The translations under genes were made by a program, and so were the position numbers. A stretch of 64,000 nt of DNA from Sunxiuqinia sp965230765 (GTDB lineage: Bacteria; Bacteroidota; Bacteroidia; Bacteroidales; Prolixibacteraceae). Below are positions 52,472 to 61,198 of the stretch, in pieces. A model generated the notes under the pieces. That model made no database searches. It was not told the DNA's origin and was given only the letters and a program-made list of their open reading frames with translations. Within the stretch, counting starts at the first letter, position 1; the number at the start of each line of letters is the position of its first letter. The stretch covers positions 2,046,001 to 2,110,000 of the forward strand of contig CBDDLR010000001.1 in assembly GCA_965230765.1 (NCBI GenBank). The letters run 5' to 3'.

Positions 52472-54682
52472 TTATCGATCTGCAAGGTTGGTGTACGTGT
52501 CGGTAACTTTGAAATCGTACTCCGGGTATTGGTAAATGGGGGTAATCTGTTCGGTTTCACCGATGGAGTATCCCCATATACTTTCGTATTCGTTAATGTC
52601 TTCACCCATCTCTTCAAGTTGCTTAAGATATTCACTTATTGATTTTGATTCGATAACGATTATTTTTTCCATTGATTTAATAGCTGGGCTATGTCTTCTG
52701 GTATGATCAAAGCTGAACTCCAGGATGCGGCGTCCATAGCGGGTGATGCCAATTGTTCTGAATGAAAGGCTTTTGCCAACGCCCGGAAGATTTAATACAT
52801 TCCGGTCGGTTGAAAGAAACGGCAAATCCCTTTTTTTCATTAGTTCGGAAATGTTTTTTTGAATAATTTCAGAGTCTTCGGCAAAGGTTTTTATCATGGG
52901 GTAATCATTTTCATTGATATGCCCAATAATTTTTTCTTCAATTTGTTCCTGCACAGCCCGCTCATTTGTGGCAAAATTGTTATTGTTTTCCATGTAGCCT
53001 TTTACTGAAAAGGTATAATAACAAAGGATGCCAATCTCGTTGAGTACCTGGCGGAGCTTCGCCGAATGCCCCCTGCGCGAGGCTGCTGCGGTAAATACCA
53101 GTTGGTTGGTAATTAGCCATCCGGAAGAAATTAAAAGCTCAACTGCATTTTTAACTTCAGGTGTCACTTCCATTGGCGATTCAAAATGGGTTTGGATAAT
53201 GAATTGGCGAATGCCCAACTGTGATGCTTCTTTCTTAAAGTTTCCCAAAATATTTACCAACTCCGGAGTAATACGTTGAGGTAAGTAAACAGGAAGTCGA
53301 CTTCCAAGTCTAACTCTCAAGATTTCGGCGTACTTATCCCCATTTGGCCGTTTTTTATTGGCTTCTATTTTGCCCTTTGCCATGCTTAGTATGCCGTCCA
53401 GTATTTTTGAAAGAGACTTATCTGAACTCATTAACGCATCTCCTCCTGTTATTAAAATATCCCTTAATTGAGAATCTTCTTCAAAATATTTCAGTAACTG
53501 TTTTAGTTTCTCTTCCCACCGCTGGTTAGGCAGAAGTTGATCAAGTTTGAAATTGAGGTTTCCGCTCTGAAAATCGTACATGCGCTGGCACGAGCTGCAC
53601 AACCCGCCACAAGCCCTGGCCATGGTGTCCGGTATCATAATGGCAACTTCGGGATAACGACGGTGAATATTTTTATAGGGGGGTAAGTACCAGCCCGCAG
53701 CATTTGGTTTTCCCTCTTCAATTATATCTTCTTTTTCCCAGGCCTCGATCCTGCCAAATTCATTGACCAGTTGCTTGCTGTACACAACATAGTTTCGAAT
53801 TGCCAAATCAGCACCAATAGCAAAATACGGCACCCTTACATGAAGCAGTGACAGGTAATAGGGATTTATGAAAAAAGGAATGCCTTTCGCTTCAGCTTCA
53901 TATAAAATCCTCATGGTATCGGGATCCAATGAATTTCCAAGCATTTCGTTGAGCATGTCTGGAGAACGGACGGCAAAATGAAGATGAAAACTGCTTTCAT
54001 TCCACCATTTCAAAACCGACCTGAATTTTTGTTCGTAGGTCAGCCCGGGTGAAAATTTATATTTAGAGCTTTTAAAAGTACCAGCATCAATTTTTTGAAT
54101 GATAATCCGGATGATCCGGTTTCTGTTTTCTTCACGTAGTTTAACAATGCGGGGATCCAAGCCGCTTGTCCATCTTTCACTCCATGCCAAAACCTTGTTT
54201 CTTGAAGGCTTGTTTTGTTTCATTTTATTGGATAGCTGACGAAACAATTGGAGCATATCCATGAAGAAATCAGGCTTGGCACCACCTGTACCAAAATTAG
54301 CTGCCAGCCATATTAATTTAACCGGATTACTAAGAGCATTTTCGTCCACCAGGTTTTTGTCTTCAAACTCTCTCCCGGCGTGGTCGATATAATCCAATAA
54401 TCGAATTGCAGCAAGATCTTTCCAGCTCAATTTGTTGAAAAATTTTCGGCCTTCTTTTTTACCCAGGTAAAACTCAAATGATTCCGGGTTCTTTTTCAAT
54501 TCATCAGTAATCCAGTTCCGTACACCTTCAAGTGCTTCTGTTTCGTTATGTGAGCGAATCATAATTTCTTCAAGCCGGGGGTTTTCCTGGAGCAACTGCT
54601 TTAGCAGTTTATGTGATTTTACACTGATGGCTATATAGTCAAGTTCATGGAGTTGTTTAAGCATGGCAGAGATTTTTAGCAT
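52472..54682 (-). CDS. Large KamA-family radical SAM protein (736 residues)
   Basis: A KamA-family protein nearly twice the usual length. The first ~340 residues have no recognised domain. The radical SAM core has Cys358-x3-Cys362-x2-Cys365 (CGGLCSSC), and a KamA-like PLP lysine Lys637 in LPGVGK. By motif comparison, Lys561 (YYTFSVK) and Asn631 (VLNLPG) stand where lysine 2,3-aminomutase has Asp293 and Asp330; glutamate 2,3-aminomutase is reported to have Lys and Asn there. A ~70-residue insertion between them makes this alignment less certain. An acidic-amino-acid aminomutase is therefore plausible. It is convergent with the lysine cluster. Confidence 0.8.
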   Translation of the reverse strand: MLKISAMLKQLHELDYIAISVKSHKLLKQLLQENPRLEEIMIRSHNETEALEGVRNWITDELKKNPESFEFYLGKKEGRKFFNKLSWKDLAAIRLLDYIDHAGREFEDKNLVDENALSNPVKLIWLAANFGTGGAKPDFFMDMLQLFRQLSNKMKQNKPSRNKVLAWSERWTSGLDPRIVKLREENRNRIIRIIIQKIDAGTFKSSKYKFSPGLTYEQKFRSVLKWWNESSFHLHFAVRSPDMLNEMLGNSLDPDTMRILYEAEAKGIPFFINPYYLSLLHVRVPYFAIGADLAIRNYVVYSKQLVNEFGRIEAWEKEDIIEEGKPNAAGWYLPPYKNIHRRYPEVAIMIPDTMARACGGLCSSCQRMYDFQSGNLNFKLDQLLPNQRWEEKLKQLLKYFEEDSQLRDILITGGDALMSSDKSLSKILDGILSMAKGKIEANKKRPNGDKYAEILRVRLGSRLPVYLPQRITPELVNILGNFKKEASQLGIRQFIIQTHFESPMEVTPEVKNAVELLISSGWLITNQLVFTAAASRRGHSAKLRQVLNEIGILCYYTFSVKGYMENNNNFATNERAVQEQIEEKIIGHINENDYPMIKTFAEDSEIIQKNISELMKKRDLPFLSTDRNVLNLPGVGKSLSFRTIGITRYGRRILEFSFDHTRRHSPAIKSMEKIIVIESKSISEYLKQLEEMGEDINEYESIWGYSIGETEQITPIYQYPEYDFKVTDTYTNLADR

Positions 54683-54941
54683 TCTTTCTTTTAAGATACG
54701 AATTTATAGTGAATTATCCCGGTCAATAGTTGGTTCAATGACTGTCATGCTGACACTTTTTGTGCCATTGCTTTAAGGTGTTGAAAGTCAGTGATAATTA
54801 GTTAAATTTGTGATCCTGAAATGCATCTCAGTGAAAAAATGTCCTTAATTACATGATATTTTTTCATCATATCCTTTTGGCATAAAATTCGATAAGGAAG
54901 GGTGTCAATTTAAAAATATGTATAACCTAAAATAAAGTAAA

Positions 54942-55220
54942 ATGGCAGATTTAAAAGGTAAAATCCTTGCAGGTAAAATTCTTGTTCAGCCACAAGAAGC
55001 TGAAACAAAAACAGCAAGTGGAATTATTATTCCAGATTCAGCTAAAGAAAAACCACAAGTTGGAAACGTGGTATTAGTTGGTGCAGATAAAAAAGATGAA
55101 CCAATGGAGTTAAAAGCTGGAGATACTGTTTTCTACGGTAAAAATTCAGGTACTGAGTTGAGTATTGACGGAGTTGATTACCTGTTGATGTCACAAACAG
55201 ATGTTCTTTACATCGTTTAA
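54942..55220 (+). CDS. groES: Co-chaperonin GroES
   Basis: A 92-residue protein covering the whole GroES fold: opening GKILAGKILVQPQEAETKTASGI, mobile-loop region and a final YLLMSQTDVLYIV. It caps the GroEL ring during folding. It forms a two-gene operon with groEL (34-bp gap). In the 259-bp upstream region I saw no CIRCE operator (TTAGCACTC-N9-GAGTGCTAA) and no clear TAnnTTTG element. Confidence 0.97.
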   Translation: MADLKGKILAGKILVQPQEAETKTASGIIIPDSAKEKPQVGNVVLVGADKKDEPMELKAGDTVFYGKNSGTELSIDGVDYLLMSQTDVLYIV

Positions 55221-55254
55221 TTTCCAATCTTAAAAAATTAAAAACGCGAATAAA

Positions 55255-56901
55255 ATGGCAAAAGAAATTAAATTCGACATTGAAGCTAGAGATATGTTGA
55301 AAAAAGGTGTTGACCAATTGGCTGACGCTGTAAAAGTAACTTTAGGTCCTAAAGGGCGCAATGTAGTTATCGAGAAAAAATTTGGTGCACCACAAATTAC
55401 AAAAGATGGTGTAACTGTTGCAAAAGAAATTGAATTGTCTGATGCATACGAAAACATTGGTGCTCAAATGGTAAAAGAAGTTGCCAGCAAAACTGGTGAC
55501 GATGCAGGTGACGGTACTACTACTGCTACTGTTCTTGCTCAATCAATTATCAATGTTGGGTTGAAAAACGTAACTGCTGGTGCAAATCCAATGGATTTGA
55601 AACGCGGTATCGATAAAGCTGTTGCTAAAGTTGTTGACAGCATTAAAACTCAGGCTCACGTAATTGGTGACGACTTTGCAAAAATCAAGCAAGTTGCAAA
55701 AGTATCGGCTAACGGTGACGAATCAATTGGTAGCCTAATTGCTGAAGCAATGGAAAAAGTAAGCAAAGAAGGTGTTATTACAGTTGAAGAAGCAAAAGGT
55801 ACTGAAACATACGTTGATGTTGTTGAAGGTATGCAATTCGACCGTGGTTACATTTCTCCATACTTTGTAACCGATACTGAAAAGATGGCTGCTGACCTTG
55901 AGAATCCTTTCATCCTGATCCACGATAAGAAAATCAGCACGATGAAAGACCTTCTTCCTGTATTGGAAGCTACTGCTCAAACTGGTCGTCCGTTGATGAT
56001 CATTGCAGAAGATGTAGATGGTGAAGCATTGGCAACATTGGTTGTAAACCGTCTTCGTGGTTCGTTGAAAGTATGTGCTGTTAAAGCTCCAGGTTTTGGC
56101 GATCGTCGTAAAGAAATGTTGGAAGACCTTGCCGTACTAACTGGTGGTACAGTGATTACTGAAGAAAAAGGCATGAAGCTGGAAGAAGCAAGCCTTGAAA
56201 TGCTTGGAGGTGCTGAAAAAATTACTGTTGACAAAGAAAATACAACAGTTGTTTCTGGTGGTGGTGCACAAGAAGCTATTGATGCCCGCGTTGGACAAAT
56301 CAAACGTCAGATTGAATCAACTACTTCTGACTACGATCGTGAAAAATTGCAAGAGCGTTTGGCTAAATTAGCTGGTGGTGTTGCCGTTCTTTACGTTGGT
56401 GCTGCTTCTGAAGTAGAAATGAAAGAAAAGAAAGACCGTGTTGATGATGCGCTTCACGCAACTCGTGCAGCAGTTGAAGAAGGTATCGTTCCTGGTGGTG
56501 GTGTAGCATTTGTACGTGCTATTTCTTCACTTGACGGTATGACTGGTGACAACGATGACGAAACAACAGGTATTGATATCGTAAAACGTGCTATTGAAGA
56601 ACCTCTTCGCCAAATTGTAATCAATGCTGGTAAAGAAGGTGCAGTAATTGTACAAAAAGTAAGCGAAGGCGAAGAAGATTTCGGTTACAACGCACGTGTT
56701 GATGAATACCAAAACTTCTACGAATCAGGTGTTATCGATCCTGCAAAAGTTACACGTGTAGCTCTTGAAAATGCAGCTTCTATAGCTGGTATGTTCCTGA
56801 CTACTGAATGTGTATTGGTAGATGAAAAAGAAGATGCTCCTGCTATGCCTCCAATGGGCGGTGGAGCTCCTGGCATGGGCGGCATGGGCGGTATGATGTA
56901 A
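55255..56901 (+). CDS. groEL: Chaperonin GroEL
   Basis: A 548-residue group I chaperonin. Conserved VTLGPKGRNVVIEKKFGAP, AGDGTTTATVLAQ (nucleotide site), and a C-terminal GGM-rich tail (GGMGGMM). Length and tail are standard. It forms the 14-mer folding cage with GroES. Codon use is strongly biased, as expected for a highly expressed gene. Confidence 0.98.
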   Translation: MAKEIKFDIEARDMLKKGVDQLADAVKVTLGPKGRNVVIEKKFGAPQITKDGVTVAKEIELSDAYENIGAQMVKEVASKTGDDAGDGTTTATVLAQSIINVGLKNVTAGANPMDLKRGIDKAVAKVVDSIKTQAHVIGDDFAKIKQVAKVSANGDESIGSLIAEAMEKVSKEGVITVEEAKGTETYVDVVEGMQFDRGYISPYFVTDTEKMAADLENPFILIHDKKISTMKDLLPVLEATAQTGRPLMIIAEDVDGEALATLVVNRLRGSLKVCAVKAPGFGDRRKEMLEDLAVLTGGTVITEEKGMKLEEASLEMLGGAEKITVDKENTTVVSGGGAQEAIDARVGQIKRQIESTTSDYDREKLQERLAKLAGGVAVLYVGAASEVEMKEKKDRVDDALHATRAAVEEGIVPGGGVAFVRAISSLDGMTGDNDDETTGIDIVKRAIEEPLRQIVINAGKEGAVIVQKVSEGEEDFGYNARVDEYQNFYESGVIDPAKVTRVALENAASIAGMFLTTECVLVDEKEDAPAMPPMGGGAPGMGGMGGMM

Positions 56902-56944
56902 AAATCAACTTCTCAAAATACTTGCCTGGCGATAGTCAGGGATC

Positions 56945-56983
56945 TAAGCCTCTTTCGAATTTCGGGAGAGGCTTATTTCTTTT
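56945..56983 (+). terminator. Terminator of groESL
   Basis: TAAGCCTCT (56945-56953) and AGAGGCTTA (56967-56975) form a perfect 9-bp stem with a 13-nt loop, followed by TTTCTTTT. It starts 44 bp after the groEL stop. Confidence 0.85.
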
Positions 56984-56985
56984 CG

Positions 56986-57076
56986 GTCATCCTGTTCCGA
57001 TAGATACAGGAATTGTTTCAGGTTCTATAACTAAAACAACAAAGATTCCGAAACAAGTTCGGAATGACGAACATTC
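56986..57076. repeat. Pair of GTCAT-type REP-like half elements
   Basis: GGTCATCCTGTTCCGATAG at the left faces TTCGGAATGACG at the right (reverse complement CGTCATTCCGAA), with inner GGAATTGTTTC/GATTCCGAAAC repeats. It is the same style as the palindromes at 5724 and 10563, between convergent genes. Confidence 0.5.
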
Positions 57077-57101
57077 AAAAAGGATGTGATTATACATATA
57101 C

Positions 57102-57788
57102 TTACAACCCAAAAGGAAGGGTGTAGAATACAGAGTAAGTAAAGTCGAAGTTGAATTTGTTCTCAGCATTTCCGTAGCCTGGATTGAAGAAAACGGGTGG
57201 CATTTCAAAATCTTTCTGCGATAATATTAACTTTCCACGGATAGACCAACCAAGGAAAATGTTGTTGAAAATTTCACCTTTAATTCCCAGCAAGACCTCA
57301 AACCATTGGGCATTATATGTTTGTTTTGGGAAACGGCTACTTGTATCTCCCCAATAATTTTCTACCCGGTAGGAAGTAATATTTTGATTGGCAAAATCAA
57401 AACCGTAACGTAGCCCGACAAAAATAATGTCTTTGTCGTTTTTATGATCCGCTGAAAGAAAGTTATAATCAAAACCGATTCGTGTATAAGAACCTGAAGC
57501 ATCATAATTCACATAGTCTTGATCGATTTTTAGCTTTTCCCAACCTGTTTCCAGAACAGGAAAAAAATTGGGGATTAGTTCAATGTCAAAACTTAGCTCG
57601 GTGCCATATCGGTCTCCTGTGTGCCATAGGTGTTGAGCCGGCCGTGTTAAATCAAGTCCAACACGTATGCCGTGCATTCTTACGTAATTGTCGGCTCGTT
57701 TGGGTCGTTTTTTTAACTCCCGTTCCTGTTGTGCAAAACTAGTTGTTGACAGCAGTAACAGTAGAAATATATAGCTCAATATTTTCAT
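57102..57788 (-). CDS. DUF6048 family envelope protein
   Basis: A 228-residue exported protein, signal peptide about 1-19 (ending TSFAQ). The body has barrel-like strands (VRMHGIRVGLDLTRPA, IFVGLRYGFDF, NIFLGWSIRGK) and ends in a hydrophobic strand (YTLPFGL). It pairs with the upstream DUF6452 lipoprotein, overlapping it by 50 bp, a partnership common in Bacteroidota. Function unknown. Confidence 0.82.
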   Translation of the reverse strand: MKILSYIFLLLLLSTTSFAQQERELKKRPKRADNYVRMHGIRVGLDLTRPAQHLWHTGDRYGTELSFDIELIPNFFPVLETGWEKLKIDQDYVNYDASGSYTRIGFDYNFLSADHKNDKDIIFVGLRYGFDFANQNITSYRVENYWGDTSSRFPKQTYNAQWFEVLLGIKGEIFNNIFLGWSIRGKLILSQKDFEMPPVFFNPGYGNAENKFNFDFTYSVFYTLPFGL

Positions 57789-58197
57789 GCCAGTTTTTGG
57801 TTACAGCACTGTCAACAACCAATGCAGAGTCAATTCGTTGCAGCGTGTGTTCAACATCCAATATCCAGTGCTCATTGTAAAAGCCTGATTCAATTGATTC
57901 GTATTTGAATTCATTCTCGTGGAAGATAGTTAGTGTGTCAGGAATTGAGTCTAGCAATACCACAAAACTAGATGAGCCTTGCGTTGACAATGGTACCCGG
58001 AACGTACTTTGTTGTACCTGATAAATCCAGATGCTATCTTGCCCGACTCCATAAACCGAAACTTTGGGAGTACCTGTGGCCTCCGGATCGGAATGAATTA
58101 AACTTACCTCCAGCAAAGATTGGGGAGGCACTTCATAAACTTCTTCGCATGCCACTACAGCAATAATAAACAATATGAAATAAACGATCTTCTTCAT
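57739..58197 (-). CDS. DUF6452 family lipoprotein
   Basis: A 152-residue small lipoprotein. A signal peptide with lipobox VVAC (Cys17) is followed by a beta-rich domain (LEVSLIHSDPEATGTPKVSVYG, VPLSTQGSSSFVVLLD). It is cotranscribed with and overlaps the DUF6048 gene. Function unknown; joint outer-membrane location is likely. Confidence 0.82.
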   Translation of the reverse strand: MKKIVYFILFIIAVVACEEVYEVPPQSLLEVSLIHSDPEATGTPKVSVYGVGQDSIWIYQVQQSTFRVPLSTQGSSSFVVLLDSIPDTLTIFHENEFKYESIESGFYNEHWILDVEHTLQRIDSALVVDSAVTKNWHENIELYISTVTAVNN

Positions 58198-58398
58198 ACA
58201 AAATCAAAAACGCTAATTTATACCAATTTCAATAATAAATAGGCTATTTTGAAATTATTTTGAAGTTGGTATAATGCCGATCTAGGAATTTCCAGCTATT
58301 GGGAGATCGAGACCGATAGCTAAGAATAGTTCATTATCGGTATTAAAGATATTCTTATGGAGTTAATGAAAAGCTTTGTTTTTTCAGCAATAAGATTT

Positions 58399-59259
58399 TT
58401 AAAGTGGTTCAGCATGAATGGTCGTTACGAGTTCAAACTTTTCCCAAATCATGTTTTCAATCTGACTGCAAATATCATGTGCCTCTTTTAGGGGCATATT
58501 CGCTGGTAGTTTAATATGGCAGCTTAATTCATTGTGGTTGCCATATTGGTGAAGATGGAAATGATGAATGTGTACCTCCAAATCAAACAGTTGGTCTACT
58601 TCTTGAATGATTTCCCTTAAAAGCTCCGGTTCAATATTCTCGCCCAAGAGTTTTTTAATTTCTTTTGAAAGAATTTCATAACTGGCAAACCCAATCATTA
58701 AAGCTACAATAAAAGCTAAAGCGGCATCAATCCACCAAAAATATTTTCCAATAAAAATACCAATCAGGATAATTACCGAAGAGAGTGCATCAGTTCGGTG
58801 ATGCCAGCCATCGGCTTTTAAAATTGAGGAATTCGTTTTTTTGTAGCCCCAAAAAGCGTACTGCGCCATGGCCTCTTTGGCTAAAATTGAAATGATGGTG
58901 ACCACAATAGCAATGGTTCCAAAGTTTCCGGCCTCCCGGCTTTGGAACTTGTCAATGGCATTTAATACAAAATCAAAAGCCACGATTGCCAATAAAACCC
59001 CAATAATTATGGCGGCAATATGTTCGGCCCGTCCATGCCCAAAAGGGTGGTCGTCATCTGGCGGTTTGCTTGAGATTTTTCCGCCTATTAAAACAATGAT
59101 AGATGAAACGGAGTCGGTAAGTGTATGCCAGGCATCGGCAACCAAAGCGATTGAGCCGGATACAATACCTGCCCAGTATTTCAAACCAAATAACAAAAGG
59201 TTGGTAAAAATGGATACCCAACCTTCACGAACAATGTATTTTTGGTTTTTTTGATTCAT
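58399..59259 (-). CDS. Cation diffusion facilitator family transporter
   Basis: A 286-residue CDF exporter for Zn2+/Fe2+/Mn2+-type cations. About six TM helices with the metal-site pairs HxxxD in TM2 (ADAWHTLTD) and TM5 (DGWHHRTD), a histidine-containing loop (DDDHPFGHGRAEH) and a C-terminal cytoplasmic domain (VHIHHFHLHQYGNHNEL). Metal preference is not certain. It is followed upstream on the same strand by the epimerase at 44 bp. Confidence 0.93.
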   Translation of the reverse strand: MNQKNQKYIVREGWVSIFTNLLLFGLKYWAGIVSGSIALVADAWHTLTDSVSSIIVLIGGKISSKPPDDDHPFGHGRAEHIAAIIIGVLLAIVAFDFVLNAIDKFQSREAGNFGTIAIVVTIISILAKEAMAQYAFWGYKKTNSSILKADGWHHRTDALSSVIILIGIFIGKYFWWIDAALAFIVALMIGFASYEILSKEIKKLLGENIEPELLREIIQEVDQLFDLEVHIHHFHLHQYGNHNELSCHIKLPANMPLKEAHDICSQIENMIWEKFELVTTIHAEPL

Positions 59260-59303
59260 ATCTGCTCAGTTAAACAAAACTACAAATCAAGACTAAGAAA
59301 GTT

Positions 59304-60275
59304 TTATTTGCTATGATTAATCTTTATGTACCACTTCACAAAATTCTCAACCCCTTTTTCAAACGAATATTTTGGGTTGTAACCAAGCAGTGATTTTGCT
59401 TTTTCAATATTGGCAAAAGTGATATCCACATCACCAGGTTGCATGGGCAGTTGTTTGATGTTGGCTTTTTTGCCTGTTGCTTTTTCAATTGAGGCAATCA
59501 TGTCCTTCAGTGTCACTGGCTGGTTATTTCCAAGGTTAATTGTTTCGTAAACCGATTCATTATTCTGCAAATAGCTGATTGCACCTTTAATTCCAGTCAC
59601 GGTGTCTTCGTAATAAGTATAGTCGCGCGATGTGCTTCCATCGCCAAACATGGGTATTTCTTCACTATTAAGAATTAGCCGGGTAAATTTATGAATGGCC
59701 AGATCAGGGCGCTGACGAGGTCCAAAAACCGTAAAAAAACGCAAGTTAATAATGTCCAGTTTATGCAAATGGTGGTAAGTATAGTTAATCAGCTCACAAG
59801 CTTTTTTACTAAATGCATAAGGTGAAATTGGATTGCTTACATCTTGTTCTTCGTTGAAAGGAGTTTCTTTTGTATTCCCATAAACTGAAGAGGAAGAAGC
59901 AAAAGCCATTTTTTTGATGCCTTTATCGTTCATTAAGTCCAATAGGTTTTGGGTAGCCACAATATTTGCCCGAATATAACCCTGAGGATCTTCAATAGAT
60001 GGGCGAACACCAGCTTTGCCTGCTAAGTGAACAATCACATCAATTTGGTCGTCTTTCAGGCTATTTGTAAGTGCATCAAAATCTGCCAATTCAAGTTCTT
60101 CAAAACGAAAGTTCGGGTGATTAATGAAAGCTGATAGGTTTCGTTCTTTGACTTTCTTGTCGTAAAACGGATCGAAATTGTCAATTCCGATTACGGTATT
60201 TCCTTCAGATAAAAGTTGCTCACTCAAATGAGAGCCAATGAACCCGGCGCAACCTGTAACGATTATGGTGGACAT
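59304..60275 (-). CDS. NAD-dependent epimerase/dehydratase (UDP-glucuronate 4-epimerase-like)
   Basis: A 323-residue extended SDR. N-terminal GCAGFIGSHL, catalytic Ser/Tyr-x3-Lys region (ASSSSVYG, then YAFSKKACE), and FFTVFGPRQRPD. The pattern best fits UDP-glucuronate 4-epimerases, with UDP-glucose 4-epimerase as the alternative. It would supply a nucleotide sugar for cell surface polysaccharide. It is the first gene before the CDF gene on the same strand. Confidence 0.88.
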   Translation of the reverse strand: MSTIIVTGCAGFIGSHLSEQLLSEGNTVIGIDNFDPFYDKKVKERNLSAFINHPNFRFEELELADFDALTNSLKDDQIDVIVHLAGKAGVRPSIEDPQGYIRANIVATQNLLDLMNDKGIKKMAFASSSSVYGNTKETPFNEEQDVSNPISPYAFSKKACELINYTYHHLHKLDIINLRFFTVFGPRQRPDLAIHKFTRLILNSEEIPMFGDGSTSRDYTYYEDTVTGIKGAISYLQNNESVYETINLGNNQPVTLKDMIASIEKATGKKANIKQLPMQPGDVDITFANIEKAKSLLGYNPKYSFEKGVENFVKWYIKINHSK

Positions 60276-60335
60276 TTTATATTGTTTTAGGTGTTAAACA
60301 CATTTACTTCCAGCTTCCTACTCCCAGCTTCCAGC

Positions 60336-61025
60336 TCATTTTATTTTCCCTGAAATATAAGCAATTAGTTTATTAATTACAGGAATATTTACACGGTCAA
60401 ACAAACTTTTCTTGTTATAATAAATTAAGATATTTCGCAGGTAAATGAACATTCCAAGGCTGTGTGCAGCAAACAGTACAGGGTCGAGTCGGTAAATGGC
60501 ATAAACAAAGTTCATAGCAGAGCCACAAATGCTGATCACCCAGAAGCCAAGTGGCAAAACGGATTCTTTTTGGTTTTCAGAATAAATCCACTGATAAAAA
60601 AATCGTGAAATAAACACGATTTGAGCGGTGATGCCCCAAGCCATTAGCCAAAATGGAATATCATCATTTTTGAAAAAATTATCCAGTGTGTAGGAAGTTC
60701 CAACAAACAGGTAGCCAAGAATTATTCCAGGAGTAAATAAAAAGACCAGCTTAAATAAAAGAGGTGTTGGCTGCCAGACCCTTTTTAAATGAAGGTTTCT
60801 TACATAAATAAAATAAACCAATAGTTGGCCAACCAAAATTGCTGGGTCATTTCTTAAAATCCCATACGTTAGCATGGTCATGGATGCGACCAGGCTTATT
60901 CTCCAAAAAAGGGCAGGAGAGAGGACTTTCCCCTCTTTCTCAGACTTAAACCACTGTACAATGGTTCGGGCAAAAAACAAGATTTGAGCGGTAAAACCTA
61001 CGCCGTATATCAGGTATTCTTTCAT
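60336..61025 (-). CDS. Lipid-A-disaccharide synthase N-terminal domain protein
   Basis: A 229-residue membrane protein with two LAB_N-type repeats (YGVGFTAQILFFARTIVQW near residue 6 and AWGITAQIVFISRFFYQW near residue 125), each with several TM helices. This domain is fused to LpxB in some species and free-standing in Bacteroidota; its role in lipid A metabolism is suspected only. I start at ATG 61025 (MKEYLIYGVG), which begins the first repeat; a frame to 61154 exists but adds 43 unrelated residues. Confidence 0.82.
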   Translation of the reverse strand: MKEYLIYGVGFTAQILFFARTIVQWFKSEKEGKVLSPALFWRISLVASMTMLTYGILRNDPAILVGQLLVYFIYVRNLHLKRVWQPTPLLFKLVFLFTPGIILGYLFVGTSYTLDNFFKNDDIPFWLMAWGITAQIVFISRFFYQWIYSENQKESVLPLGFWVISICGSAMNFVYAIYRLDPVLFAAHSLGMFIYLRNILIYYNKKSLFDRVNIPVINKLIAYISGKIK

Positions 61026-61122
61026 TAAACTTATAACTAAAAACCTTGCAAAGATAGTATCTTGACAGAAGTAGTGAAATAACATTTCATTAAACTTCCT
61101 GAACGTTTTTTTGTATGTCTTA

Positions 61123-61148
61123 TTGTAAATTATTTTTGAATATCTTTG
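61123..61148 (+). promoter_or_regulatory. lepA promoter
   Basis: TATCTTTG (61141-61148) matches TAnnTTTG exactly. The nearest TTG (61123-61125) gives a short 15-nt spacer. The leader would be about 45 nt. Confidence 0.5.
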
Positions 61149-61198
61149 CGCCAAGTAAATCCAGAGTGATTGATTAATAGTTTTTTGAAGAAGATCAG

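Noticed and set aside
54683..54941. CIRCE operator upstream of groES
   Set aside because: No TTAGCACTC-N9-GAGTGCTAA or close variant was found on reading the region.
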